Origin: Consotaella salsifontis
Lineage (GTDB): Bacteria > Pseudomonadota > Alphaproteobacteria > Rhizobiales > Rhizobiaceae
Direction: 5' to 3'
Length of the DNA: 64,000 nucleotides
Assembly (NCBI RefSeq): GCF_900167365.1
Contig: NZ_FUXL01000007.1
Coordinates: 62,001 to 126,000, forward strand
Shown here: positions 18,819 to 27,118 of the stretch, piece by piece
How the letters are laid out: each line of letters starts with the position of its first letter
Position numbering within the stretch: position 1 is the stretch's first letter
Position numbers and translations under genes: made by a program
The notes under the pieces: generated by a model
What the model was told of the DNA's origin: nothing
The model's input: the letters and a program-made list of their open reading frames with translations, nothing else
The model's database searches: none

Positions 18819-19763
18819 ATGAAATTCCGCCATCTCATGTTCGCGCTGGCAGCCGCGGCCGTCGCCATCAACGCCGGCAGCGCGGCAGCCGCTGAAAAGC
18901 CGCGCATCGCCGTGATCCTGAAGACCCTCAGCAGCCAGTATTGGAAGGTCGTCGCGGCCGGTGCCCAGGATGCCGCCAAGAAGTACGACGTCGACCTCAT
19001 CCTGCTCGGGCCGCCGACCGAGGACGCCGTCGAACAGCAGATCAACATGGTTCAGGACGCCCTTTCGCAGCATCCCGGCGCCCTCGTCTTCAGCCCGTCG
19101 CAGCCTCCGACGGCGGTCGGCGTTCTCAAGAAGGCCGCAGAGGCGAAGGTGCCGGTCATCCTCGTGGATACCGGAATGCCCGAGCGCTTCACGGACTATG
19201 TGACCTTCATCGGAACGGACAATCTGGCGGCGGGCAAGGCCGGCGGCGAGGCCCTCGCCAAGGTGCTGAAGAAGGGAGACAAGGTCATCCTTCTCGACGG
19301 CGCGCCAGGTAATCCCTCCATGACGGACCGCGTCGATGGAGCGAAAGAGGTTCTTGAAGCCGCCGGGATCGAGGTCGCGTCTCGCCAACCGGCCTACAGC
19401 GACCGCGAGAAGGCCTTCACGGTCACACAGAACATTCTTCAGTCGACACCGGACATCGCCGGCGTCTTCGCCGGCAACGACGAGGAAGCGCTGGGCGCAA
19501 TGCGCGCGCTTCAGCAGAGCGGCAAGAAGGTTCCGGTGATCGGCGTCGATGCCAACGACGAGAACCTGAAGGCCATTCTCTCCGGCGACCTCTATGGCTC
19601 CATCGCCCAGGGCAACTACCAGATGGGCTATCTCGGCATCGAGAAGGCGCTCGACGCCATCAACGGCAAACCGGTCGACAAGCGCATCGACTCGGGCGCG
19701 ACGCTCGTGACCAAGGAGAATGCCCAGAAGGTGCTGGACGATCGGGCCAACATGTCACAGTGA
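18819..19763 (+). CDS. Periplasmic sugar/polyol-binding protein (RbsB/IatP-type)
   Basis: This 314-residue protein has a Sec signal peptide (MKFRHLMFALAAAAVAINAG, cleaved after AAA near residue 25) and two lobes of the periplasmic-binding type 1 fold. Binding-site features are the early TLSSQYWKVVAAGAQDAAK, the central VDTGMP and GTDNLAAGKAGGE, and VFAGNDEEALGA with VIGVDAND near the end. It delivers the substrate to the permease encoded upstream. GGGAGAG precedes the start. The context favours myo-inositol or an isomer. Confidence 0.9.
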   Translation: MKFRHLMFALAAAAVAINAGSAAAAEKPRIAVILKTLSSQYWKVVAAGAQDAAKKYDVDLILLGPPTEDAVEQQINMVQDALSQHPGALVFSPSQPPTAVGVLKKAAEAKVPVILVDTGMPERFTDYVTFIGTDNLAAGKAGGEALAKVLKKGDKVILLDGAPGNPSMTDRVDGAKEVLEAAGIEVASRQPAYSDREKAFTVTQNILQSTPDIAGVFAGNDEEALGAMRALQQSGKKVPVIGVDANDENLKAILSGDLYGSIAQGNYQMGYLGIEKALDAINGKPVDKRIDSGATLVTKENAQKVLDDRANMSQ

Positions 19764-19842
19764 CGTCGCAGCAGCCGCGCCCTTCCGCATGACGCCTGGA
19801 GCGGCCGTCGCGGCACATCAGGGCTCGGCAAAACGACGTCAA

Positions 19843-19873
19843 CCGCCACGGAGGGATGTTCCCTCCGTGGCGG
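19843..19873 (+). terminator. Strong hairpin downstream of the binding-protein gene
   Basis: A perfect 13-bp stem (CCGCCACGGAGGG pairing with 19861-19873) closes a five-base loop about 80 bases after the binding-protein stop. No T-run follows, so it is either an intrinsic terminator without a good tail or an mRNA 3'-stabilising structure that keeps binding-protein mRNA abundant. Confidence 0.6.
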
Positions 19874-19956
19874 GATAGTCGGCGGGATCGGGCGCCTTGG
19901 CTGCGGTCAAAGGCAGTGCCTCGGAAGAGCCGGACGTCCGAAAGCACAGCACCAAA

Positions 19957-20020
19957 GGCGCGAAGGCGCGAAGGCGCGAAGGCGCGAAGGCGCGAAGGCG
20001 CGAAGGCGCGAAGGCGCGAA
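19957..20020 (+). repeat. Eight perfect tandem copies of an 8-bp unit, GGCGCGAA
   Basis: The unit GGCGCGAA is repeated eight times without error over 64 bases and ends five bases before the ATG of the next gene. The unit length is not a multiple of three, so a gain or loss of copies would shift any frame crossing it. It would also move or alter sequence just upstream of the ribosome-binding site (AAGGA at the repeat exit). Such arrays mutate by slipped-strand mispairing. Confidence 0.97.
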
Positions 20021-20025
20021 GGAAA

Positions 20026-21027
20026 ATGTCGCAAGAACTTCGAATTGGCATCGTCGGGCTGGGCAGGTTGGGCAAACGGCACGCGAGCAATCTCGCCTTT
20101 CGCGTACCCGGCGCCTCACTCGTCGCCGCGGCAAGCCCCGTCGAGGAGGAACGCCGCTGGGCGGAGCGCGCCCTTCCGGGGGTTCGCATCTACAGTGGCC
20201 TGCCAGACCTTCTCGCCGATCAAACGGTCGAGGCAGTTTGGCTGGTGACGCCGACCTCTCTCCACGCGGATCAGACCATTGCGGTTCTTGAAGCCGGCAA
20301 GCATGTCTTCTGTGAGAAGCCGCTCGCGCTCGAAGTCGAGGATTGCGACCGCGTTCTCGACGTGGCCAGACGCCATGGCGGCCAGCTCGCAATGGTCGGC
20401 TTCATGCGCCGGTTCGACCGCGCCTATGCCGAGGCCAAGCGCCGCATCGACGCCGGCGAACTCGGACAGGTCTTCCACATTGCCTGCCGGTCGGAAGACC
20501 CAATCGATCCCGACGGCTTTTTCGTCAAGTTCGCGCCAACCTCCGGTGGCATCTTTCTCGACTGCTGCATCCACGACATCGACCTCGTGCAGTGGATGCT
20601 CGATGGCGCCAAACCCGTCGGCATAAGCGCGACGGGCACGCGCATCATGTATCCGGCCCTGGGGGAATGCGGCGATGTCGACAATGGCTTTGCGACAGTC
20701 ACCTTCGAGAGCGGAGCCGTCGCGACCTTTCACGTCTCGCGCACCTCGCATCAGGGCTATGAGGCAACGATGAGCCTTTCGGGAACGAAGGCCGGCATCG
20801 ACATCGGCGCCGGCCTCACGCGCGTTCCCACTCTGTCACGAAGCACCGGAGGCCGCTTCCTCGAAGGGCAGACGGATTTCTTCCAGCGCTTCGACGAGGC
20901 GTTCCTTCTGGAAGCCAACGCGTTCGTCGAGGCGGTGCGGAGTGGCAAGCCTTCCCCGCTGTCACTCGAGGACGCGCGCGAGGCGACGGACCTCGCCTGC
21001 CGGCTGCGCGACGCTCTGAAGGTTTGA
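20026..21027 (+). CDS. Gfo/Idh/MocA-family NAD(P)-dependent oxidoreductase
   Basis: The 333-residue protein has the Rossmann motif GIVGLGRLGKRHASN, the catalytic EKPLALEVED and the IHDIDLVQWML stretch of the family. It would act on an inositol, sugar or aminosugar. It follows the inositol-type transporter and may handle a second isomer such as scyllo- or chiro-inositol, which is inference. The start at 20026 gives the normal N-terminus; a longer frame from 19897 reads through the tandem repeat as an Arg/Ala/Glu repeat and is unlikely to be used in the present repeat state. It converges on the peptide-type ABC operon, leaving only ten bases. Confidence 0.87.
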   Translation: MSQELRIGIVGLGRLGKRHASNLAFRVPGASLVAAASPVEEERRWAERALPGVRIYSGLPDLLADQTVEAVWLVTPTSLHADQTIAVLEAGKHVFCEKPLALEVEDCDRVLDVARRHGGQLAMVGFMRRFDRAYAEAKRRIDAGELGQVFHIACRSEDPIDPDGFFVKFAPTSGGIFLDCCIHDIDLVQWMLDGAKPVGISATGTRIMYPALGECGDVDNGFATVTFESGAVATFHVSRTSHQGYEATMSLSGTKAGIDIGAGLTRVPTLSRSTGGRFLEGQTDFFQRFDEAFLLEANAFVEAVRSGKPSPLSLEDAREATDLACRLRDALKV

Positions 21028-21037
21028 CAGGTCGATA

Positions 21038-21844
21038 CTACGAGCCGAAGCCGGCCTCCGCCCCGCGTGCCATCGCATCCGGGGCATCGTCGCCCAAAAG
21101 GCTCGCCTCGAAGAGCGTCGCCGAATACTCGTGATGGGTGCGGCCGAAGCGGATATCGTCTTTCGTCAGCTCGTCGACGAAAACGCCTTCCTTCATGACC
21201 AGAACGCGATCGCACATGTGCCCGATCACGGCCAGATCGTGGCTGACCAGAAGCAGCGTCAGCGTGCGCTCGTCCCGCAGGTCGCACATCAGGTTGAGAA
21301 CCTCCGCCTGAACCGAGACGTCCAGCGCCGAGGTCGGCTCGTCCAGAAGCAGGATCGGCGGCGACAGCATGAGCGCGCGGGCGATCGCCACGCGTTGGCG
21401 CTGGCCGCCCGAGAGCTCGTGCGGAAAGCGATTGGCGAAGTCGGCGGGCAGTCCGACCTGGGTGAGCGCTCCGGCAACGGCGTTCCAGCCCTCGCCGATT
21501 CCCATGGCGCGATGAGGCTCGGCCAGCGCCATTCCGATGCGATGGCGCGGATGCAGCGAGCCGTAAGGGTCCTGGAAGACCATCTGGGCGCTCTTCAGCT
21601 CGTCCCGGCTGCGCTCCTTCCCGACGAGCCGTCCGGCAAGATGAATTTCGCCGCTCCAGTGGCTCTCGAGCCCCGCAATGCAGCGCAGCACCGTTGACTT
21701 GCCGCAGCCGGATTCGCCGACGATACCGAGGGTCTCGCCCTTGGCCGCCTGGAAGCTGACCGAGCGCACGACGTGGTTTTCCTGTGGCGAGCCTCGATCG
21801 AAAACGACATCGAGATCGCGGACTTCGATCATCGTCTCGCTCAT
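21038..21844 (-). CDS. Dipeptide/oligopeptide-type ABC transporter ATP-binding protein (DppF/OppF-like)
   Basis: The 268-residue protein has Walker A GESGCGKST, signature [15 protein letters not shown], Walker B ILLLDEPTSALD and the H-loop LLVSHDL. Its length and the C-terminal tail are those of DppF-type subunits. It is the last gene of a five-gene minus-strand operon and overlaps its upstream neighbour by four bases (ATGA), which suggests translational coupling. Confidence 0.9.
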   Translation of the reverse strand: MSETMIEVRDLDVVFDRGSPQENHVVRSVSFQAAKGETLGIVGESGCGKSTVLRCIAGLESHWSGEIHLAGRLVGKERSRDELKSAQMVFQDPYGSLHPRHRIGMALAEPHRAMGIGEGWNAVAGALTQVGLPADFANRFPHELSGGQRQRVAIARALMLSPPILLLDEPTSALDVSVQAEVLNLMCDLRDERTLTLLLVSHDLAVIGHMCDRVLVMKEGVFVDELTKDDIRFGRTHHEYSATLFEASLLGDDAPDAMARGAEAGFGS

Positions 21845-22680
21845 GACAGGGCCTCCAGCACCGACCGGTCGAGCGTGGACAAGCGGCGGACGGGATGGCG
21901 CGGGTCCGGCATCGCGGCGATCAACCCCTTCGTATAGGGGTGGCGAGCATCGGACAGGCTGGTCAGCATCTCCACGATACGTCCCTTGTACATCACCGCG
22001 ATCCGCTCGCAGAACGCGGCCACCATGCGGATGTCATGGCTGATCAGGATCAGCCCCGAGTTGTTTTCGCGCACCAACTCGTCGAGCAGCTTCAGGACTT
22101 CATGGCGCACACTGACATCGAGGGCCGAGGTCGGCTCGTCGGCGATGACGAGGCGCGGCTTGGCGAGCAGCATCATGGCGATCATCACCCGCTGGCCCAT
22201 GCCGCCCGATATCTGGTGGGGATAAAGATCCATGACGCGATCGACATCGCGAATACGCACATGGCTCAGCATCTCGCGGGCCTTGTCGCGCCCCGCCTTG
22301 CCCTTGAGGCCGAGATGCAGCAACGCGGCTTCCGCCACCTGATTGCCGACCGTCAGCACAGGATTGAGCGAATAGCGCGGGTCCTGCATGATCAGCGCGA
22401 TCTCGCGCCCACGCAGAGACCGCATCTCCTTTTCGGAACACTCCGGCAGGGACCGCCCGCCAAAGCGCATCTCCTTCGCCTCGATGCGCGCGGACTTCGG
22501 CAGAAGGCGCATGATGGCGCGACCCGCCGTCGACTTGCCCGAACCGGACTCGCCGACGATGCCGAAGCGCTCGCGCCCGAGCGTCAGGTTGAAGCCGTCC
22601 ACCGCCTTGACCGTGGAACGCCGAAAGGTGACGTCGAGCCCCTCGATCGTCAGGATGGGTGCGTGTTCAGGAACGGTCAT
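21841..22680 (-). CDS. Dipeptide/oligopeptide-type ABC transporter ATP-binding protein (DppD/OppD-like)
   Basis: The 279-residue protein has Walker A GESGSGKST, signature ISGGMGQRVMIAMML (ISGGM in place of LSGGQ, a common variant in DppD) and Walker B LVIADEPTSALD. The C-terminal RHPYTKGLIAAMP segment is typical of the DppD/OppD group. I choose the ATG at 22680, which begins MTVPEHAPILTIEGL at the usual position; a longer frame to 22752 runs back into the permease gene. It overlaps the permease stop by 14 bases. Confidence 0.9.
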   Translation of the reverse strand: MTVPEHAPILTIEGLDVTFRRSTVKAVDGFNLTLGRERFGIVGESGSGKSTAGRAIMRLLPKSARIEAKEMRFGGRSLPECSEKEMRSLRGREIALIMQDPRYSLNPVLTVGNQVAEAALLHLGLKGKAGRDKAREMLSHVRIRDVDRVMDLYPHQISGGMGQRVMIAMMLLAKPRLVIADEPTSALDVSVRHEVLKLLDELVRENNSGLILISHDIRMVAAFCERIAVMYKGRIVEMLTSLSDARHPYTKGLIAAMPDPRHPVRRLSTLDRSVLEALS

Positions 22681-23569
22681 ATCGCGGATCCAGAATGTCG
22701 CGCATGGCATCGCCGATGATGTTGAAGGCAAGGCTGGTGAGTAGGATCGCAATGCCGGGCATGACCGCCACCCACCAATAATCCAGCATGAACTTGCGAC
22801 CGCTGGCGATCATGGCGCCCCATTCCGGCGCCGGCGGCTGCGCCCCGAGGCCGAGGAAGCCAAGGGAGGCGGCGGTGAGCGTGATGGTCGCCATGTTCAG
22901 CGTCAGTCGCACGATGACGGAGGGAATGCACATCGGCGCGATGTAGAGGAACAACAGCCGCATCCGTGAGGCGCCGTAGAGGCGCGCGGCTGCCACGTAG
23001 TCCGTGCGCCGAACCACCAGGGCCTCGGCGCGGGCAAGACGGGCGATTGGCGGCCAGGAGGTCAAGGAAATTGCGATGACCGCCGTGTTGAGCCCCGCGC
23101 CCATCGCGGCGGCGAAGCCGAGGGCGAGCACGAGGGCCGGAAACGACAGCACGATGTCGGTTGCCCGCATCAGGACGGCGTCGATGCGCCCGCCGAAGAA
23201 ACCGGCGATGACGCCGATGGCAAGGCCAATCGGGCCGATGATGATGCAGACGGAGAAGACCGTGCGAATGGTGATCTGGGCGCCGAACATAAGCCGGCTC
23301 AGAATGTCGCGGCCAAACTCGTCGGTGCCAGCCCAATGCGCCCAGCTCGGCGGTTGCAGCACCTCGCCGAGAGACTGCACGTTGGGCGGATAGGGCGCGA
23401 TGACCGACGCCAGCGCGGCGACGATGATGATGATGGCCAGCACGATGCATCCAGCGAAGCCCAGCGGCTCGCGCGTCATCTCGCGGCCGATCCTGAACAG
23501 CGTGCCGATGGCGCGGAATGCGGCCGCTGAACGCGGCGCGCGCACGGTTTCGACGGGCATCTCGGTCAC
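22667..23569 (-). CDS. Dipeptide/oligopeptide-type ABC transporter permease (DppC-like)
   Basis: The 300-residue permease has a cytoplasmic N-terminus of about 30 residues, an early span and the DppC-family GTDEFGRDILSRLM motif, followed by five further hydrophobic segments and the EAA-type coupling loop around YVAAARLYGASRMRLLF. It pairs with the DppB-like permease encoded immediately upstream, with which it overlaps by four bases. Confidence 0.9.
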   Translation of the reverse strand: MTEMPVETVRAPRSAAAFRAIGTLFRIGREMTREPLGFAGCIVLAIIIIVAALASVIAPYPPNVQSLGEVLQPPSWAHWAGTDEFGRDILSRLMFGAQITIRTVFSVCIIIGPIGLAIGVIAGFFGGRIDAVLMRATDIVLSFPALVLALGFAAAMGAGLNTAVIAISLTSWPPIARLARAEALVVRRTDYVAAARLYGASRMRLLFLYIAPMCIPSVIVRLTLNMATITLTAASLGFLGLGAQPPAPEWGAMIASGRKFMLDYWWVAVMPGIAILLTSLAFNIIGDAMRDILDPRYDRS

Positions 23570-24594
23570 GACGTCGCCTCGCGGGTGCGGGGATCGAGCA
23601 CCGCATAGGCGATGTCCGAAAGGAAGTTCAGAAGCATGAAGACGATACCGATGACGATGGTGGTCGCCGTCACCGCATTGACGTCGCCGATCAAGAGAGC
23701 GCTCGTCATGTATTGACCGATGCCCGGCCAGGAGAAGACGATCTCCGTGACCACCGCCCCTTCCAGAAGGGCGCCGTAGGAGATGGCGAGCACCGTGACG
23801 AGCTGCACGGCGATGTTCGGCAGGATGTGACGAAACAGTGTGCGGCGGGGCGAGACGCCCTTGGCGCGCGCGGCGATGACGTAGTCCTGCCCCAGCTGCT
23901 CCAAGGTGAAGCTGCGCGTCATGCGGGTGATGTAGGCCATCGCCGAATAGGCCAGCATGAAGGCCGGCAACGCGATGTGGGAAAGGGCGTTGAAGAAGAT
24001 CTCCTTCTCACCGGCCAGCAAACTGTCGACCAGAAGCATGCCCGTCACGCTGGGCACCAGCCCCTCATAGTAGACGTCGAGCCGTCCGGGGCCACCGACC
24101 CAGCCAAGGCCGGCATAGAAGATCAGGAGGCCGATGATCCCCAGCCAGAACACCGGGATGGAATGACCGACGAGCGAGACGACACGCGCCGTCTGATCGA
24201 TCCAGGTGTCGCGGAACAGGGCCGCAGCCAGCCCCAGGGGAACGCCAACGAAAGCCGAGATGAAAATGGCGAGGGTGGCGAGTTCCATCGTCGCGGGGAA
24301 AGCCTGGGCGAGGTCGCTCGAAACAGGGTTGCCGGTGAGCGCGGCCATGCCGAGGTCGCCGTGCAGAAGATTCCAGAGATAGACGAAGAACTGCTCGTAA
24401 ACCGGCAGGTTGAGCCCGAGCCGCTCACGCATCGCTGCGTAAGCGGCCGGATCAGCGAGCTCGCCGACGATGGAGCCGACCGGATCGGTCGGGAGAACCC
24501 GACCGATCACGAAGGTCACAGCAAGCAGGATGAACAGGCTCAGTACGAGCTGGGCCAACCGCTTGCCCAGCTGACTGGGAGAAAAGTGCTTCAT
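23566..24594 (-). CDS. Dipeptide/oligopeptide-type ABC transporter permease (DppB-like)
   Basis: The 342-residue permease has an N-terminal span (LAQLVLSLFILLAVTFVIGRVLP), the large periplasmic loop typical of DppB, and the coupling loop DYVIAARAKGVSPRRTLFRHILPN near residue 215. Five further spans follow. It is the second gene of the operon, 21 bases after the binding-protein gene. Confidence 0.9.
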   Translation of the reverse strand: MKHFSPSQLGKRLAQLVLSLFILLAVTFVIGRVLPTDPVGSIVGELADPAAYAAMRERLGLNLPVYEQFFVYLWNLLHGDLGMAALTGNPVSSDLAQAFPATMELATLAIFISAFVGVPLGLAAALFRDTWIDQTARVVSLVGHSIPVFWLGIIGLLIFYAGLGWVGGPGRLDVYYEGLVPSVTGMLLVDSLLAGEKEIFFNALSHIALPAFMLAYSAMAYITRMTRSFTLEQLGQDYVIAARAKGVSPRRTLFRHILPNIAVQLVTVLAISYGALLEGAVVTEIVFSWPGIGQYMTSALLIGDVNAVTATTIVIGIVFMLLNFLSDIAYAVLDPRTREATS

Positions 24595-24615
24595 GGGAAG
24601 AGGGCTCGGACCTTA

Positions 24616-26220
24616 TCAGTCGCTCTTGGTCACGTTTTCCAGCCGCGTCGATTGCATCGAGTGGCCGACATAATTCTCTACCCGATCGGACAAGACGATC
24701 GGATTGAAGCGTTCAAACATCGGCAGAACCGCCGGCTTGAGGTCGAAGAACATCTGCTGCATCTGCTTGAGCATATCGCAGCGCTTGGCCGGATCTTTTT
24801 CCAGCGTCGCCTCTGCGGTCAGCTTGGTCAGCTCGGGAATGTCCCAATCCGAGCGCCAGACGAAGTTGCCGGCGTTGTTGGCTTCCTTGGAGTTATCCGG
24901 ATTGGTGGAGAACTGCTCCATCGTGCCGATCACATTCGGCATGTAGGACCCGGTCTGAGGCATCAGCAGATCGAAGTTGCGCGCCCTGTGGTCCGAGATG
25001 ATGTCGGGCCCGTTGCCCTGCTGCACGGAGATATCGATCCCAACCTTCTTGAGCGAGGCCTGGATCGCCGTCGCGAGATCGACGCGTGGCGTTTGCGCGA
25101 TGGTCTTCAGGGTCAGCGACAAGCCGTCGCCATAGCCCGCCTGCTTCAGGAGCTCCTTGGCCTTTTCGGGCTGATAGGACCAGCCGAGATCCTTGACGAC
25201 GCAGTCATAGTTGGCAGGCACAGGGATCGTGCGAGCGCGTCCATAGAGGCCCATGACTGCCTTTTCGATGCCGTCATAGTCGATGCCGTAGGCAATAGCC
25301 TCGCGCACCTCGGGCTTGGAGAGGGCTTCTCGTCCCGCGTTCATCGCCAGCACGTAGAAGCCGCCCGTCGGCACCTTCTGGATGGCGAAACCGTCGCGAT
25401 CCTTGAAGGACGCCAGATCGGTGGCCGTCAGGGCGTTGGCGATGTCGATATCGCCGCGCTCCAACATCAGCCTCTCGACCTGGCTCTCTGGAACATGGCG
25501 CATGATCACGCGGCGCATCTTTGGAGCGCCGGCGAAATAATCGGGATTGGCCTCCAGGATGACAATCTCGTTGGGCGACCATCTCGACAGCGTGAACGGC
25601 CCCGAACCGGCCGAATGGGTGCGCAGCCATTCGTTGCCGTTGTCGCCGGCATCGTGCTTCTTGACTTCGACGCTGTCGACGATGCTCGTATTCCCGAGCG
25701 CCAGACGATAAAGCAGATAGTCCGCCGTGATGACGTCGCTGAGGTCGATGCGGAAGGTGTGTGCATCGACCGCATGCACCATCGACTCGACATTGTCTTT
25801 CGTATAGCCGGCCGCCGTCATCTTCATGGCAGCGGCCTGGTTCATCTTGATAAGACGCACGATCGAGTAGACGACATCCTCGCTTGTCACCGGATTGCCC
25901 GAAGCGAACTTGGCGTCTTTCACGAGATGGAAGGTGATCCCCTTGTCGTCGGCTTCCCAGCTCTCGGCGAGCTGCGGCAGGACCTTGCCGTCATTGTTCG
26001 TCGCGACCAAGCGGTCGTAGATGTTGGCGATGATTTCCTGAGCCCCTGGCTCCTGCCCCTGATGAGGGTCGAGCGAAAGAAGCTGAGCAAGGGATGTACC
26101 GATTACCAATTGGTTGGCAGGCGTCTCCGCAAAGGCCGCCGGCACCGCAACCGCCGAGAGGGCTACCCCCAGCAACGCCACTCTGAGGGCACCTATCGCG
26201 CCCAGCCCGGTTCGTGTCAT
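24616..26220 (-). CDS. ABC transporter substrate-binding protein, family 5 (SBP_bac_5)
   Basis: The protein of 534 residues has a Sec signal peptide (VALLGVALSAVAVPAAFAE) and the family-5 binding fold: SLDPHQGQEPGAQEIIANIYDRL at the N-terminus, then LAESWEADDKGITFHLVKDAKF, and a long C-terminal lobe. GGGGAGG lies directly before the ATG at 26220, so I prefer it to 26244. Family-5 proteins bind peptides, but also nickel, opines and sugar oligomers. The linked UxuA-like gene and a regulator with shared operators hint at a uronate-containing substrate rather than a peptide. Confidence 0.88.
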   Translation of the reverse strand: MTRTGLGAIGALRVALLGVALSAVAVPAAFAETPANQLVIGTSLAQLLSLDPHQGQEPGAQEIIANIYDRLVATNNDGKVLPQLAESWEADDKGITFHLVKDAKFASGNPVTSEDVVYSIVRLIKMNQAAAMKMTAAGYTKDNVESMVHAVDAHTFRIDLSDVITADYLLYRLALGNTSIVDSVEVKKHDAGDNGNEWLRTHSAGSGPFTLSRWSPNEIVILEANPDYFAGAPKMRRVIMRHVPESQVERLMLERGDIDIANALTATDLASFKDRDGFAIQKVPTGGFYVLAMNAGREALSKPEVREAIAYGIDYDGIEKAVMGLYGRARTIPVPANYDCVVKDLGWSYQPEKAKELLKQAGYGDGLSLTLKTIAQTPRVDLATAIQASLKKVGIDISVQQGNGPDIISDHRARNFDLLMPQTGSYMPNVIGTMEQFSTNPDNSKEANNAGNFVWRSDWDIPELTKLTAEATLEKDPAKRCDMLKQMQQMFFDLKPAVLPMFERFNPIVLSDRVENYVGHSMQSTRLENVTKSD

Positions 26221-26260
26221 CCTCGTCCTCCCCGATAGAGACATGTTGAGCCTTTTGCGC

Positions 26261-26278
26261 TATTATGAATTCATAGTA
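26261..26278. promoter_or_regulatory. Palindromic operator candidate between the ABC operon and its GntR regulator
   Basis: TATTATGAATTCATAGTA is an 18-base palindrome with a single mismatched pair, lying in the divergent region between the binding-protein gene and the GntR gene. Both halves read ATTCATANTA outward from the centre. The same ten bases recur twice as an inverted repeat just after the regulator gene. Confidence 0.65.
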
Positions 26279-26319
26279 TGATGTGTTTGTCCAGCACGCG
26301 ACGCGAGGAAATTTCACGG

Positions 26320-27069
26320 ATGCAAAGCAAGCCGGAGCAGGGACGCAGCGCGAAAGGCGACAAACGCAAGGAGCGCCTGTCGGAACGAGTCGTTGCGTTG
26401 CTGCGCGCCCAGATCCTGTCAGGAGACTTGCTGCCTGGCGCCCAGCTGCCGACGGAACCGCAGCTTATTCAATCGTTTGGCGTCAGCCGCACGGTCATTC
26501 GCGAGGCCATCGCGGAACTGCGTTCGACCGGCATGGTGAAGCCGATCCAAGGGCGGGGCGTCTTCGTCAGAGAGCGGGAGGAAGCCGGCCTGCTGACTCT
26601 GCCACATGTCGACATGCTGAGCTTGCCGGTTGTGCTGGAAATGCTCGAATTCCGCCTTTCAGTCGAGGTGGAAGCAGCGGCCATCGCGTCCGTTCGCCGC
26701 AGCGCCATGCAGGAGCACGCCATTCGGCTGGCCCATCTCAAGATGGCGTCGGCCGTCCGCAACAGAGAGCCCGCCGTCGACTTCGACGTTGAGTTTCACG
26801 CCGCGATCGCCAAGGCAACCAACAACCGATTCTACATCGAGGTTTGTTCCAAGTTTGGCCGAGAATATATCCCGCGAAGCCAGTTTCCGGGGTTTCGCGA
26901 CGAAGACAACGGCTCCTACCTCGAGGTCGTGGTCGCAGAGCACGAGAAAATATACCGGAGCATTGAGGATCAGGATGCCGATCGGGCGCGCTCTGCCATG
27001 CGGGAGCATCTGATGGCGAGCCATCGGCGCTATCGCGCCCTCGCGGAACGAGTTGTTCTAGATTCATAG
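26320..27069 (+). CDS. GntR-family transcriptional regulator, FCD (FadR) subfamily
   Basis: The 249-residue protein has a winged helix-turn-helix at about residues 15-85 (QLIQSFGVSRTVIREAIAELRSTGMVKP) and an FCD effector domain at about 100-230, with LEMLEFRLSVEVEAAA, DFDVEFHAAIAKATNN and EHEKIYRSI marking its helices. The start at 26320 is preceded by GAGGAAA; an in-frame ATG at 26278 lies inside the operator. Matching palindromes on both sides of the gene suggest that it controls both the divergent ABC operon and the downstream UxuA-like gene, and probably itself. Confidence 0.88.
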   Translation: MQSKPEQGRSAKGDKRKERLSERVVALLRAQILSGDLLPGAQLPTEPQLIQSFGVSRTVIREAIAELRSTGMVKPIQGRGVFVREREEAGLLTLPHVDMLSLPVVLEMLEFRLSVEVEAAAIASVRRSAMQEHAIRLAHLKMASAVRNREPAVDFDVEFHAAIAKATNNRFYIEVCSKFGREYIPRSQFPGFRDEDNGSYLEVVVAEHEKIYRSIEDQDADRARSAMREHLMASHRRYRALAERVVLDS

Positions 27070-27089
27070 TACGTTTTCGTAGTATGAAT
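27062..27089. promoter_or_regulatory. Inverted-repeat operator candidate upstream of the UxuA-like gene
   Basis: Two 12-base arms, ATTCATAGTACG and CGTAGTATGAAT, face each other across TTTT with one mismatch. The left arm overlaps the stop codon of the GntR gene. The ATTCATANTA halves match those of the palindrome on the other side of the regulator. Confidence 0.65.
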
Positions 27090-27118
27090 GCGCGAACCCA
27101 AAACCTGAGGAGACGGCG

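Noticed and set aside
19957-20020. A CRISPR array
   Set aside because: The units are only 8 bases long and abut directly, with no spacers.
23518-26238. A 906-codon open frame on the plus strand opposite the dipeptide-type ABC operon
   Set aside because: It runs antisense to well-supported transporter genes and has low-complexity Arg/Asp/His composition typical of the complement of GC-rich coding DNA.
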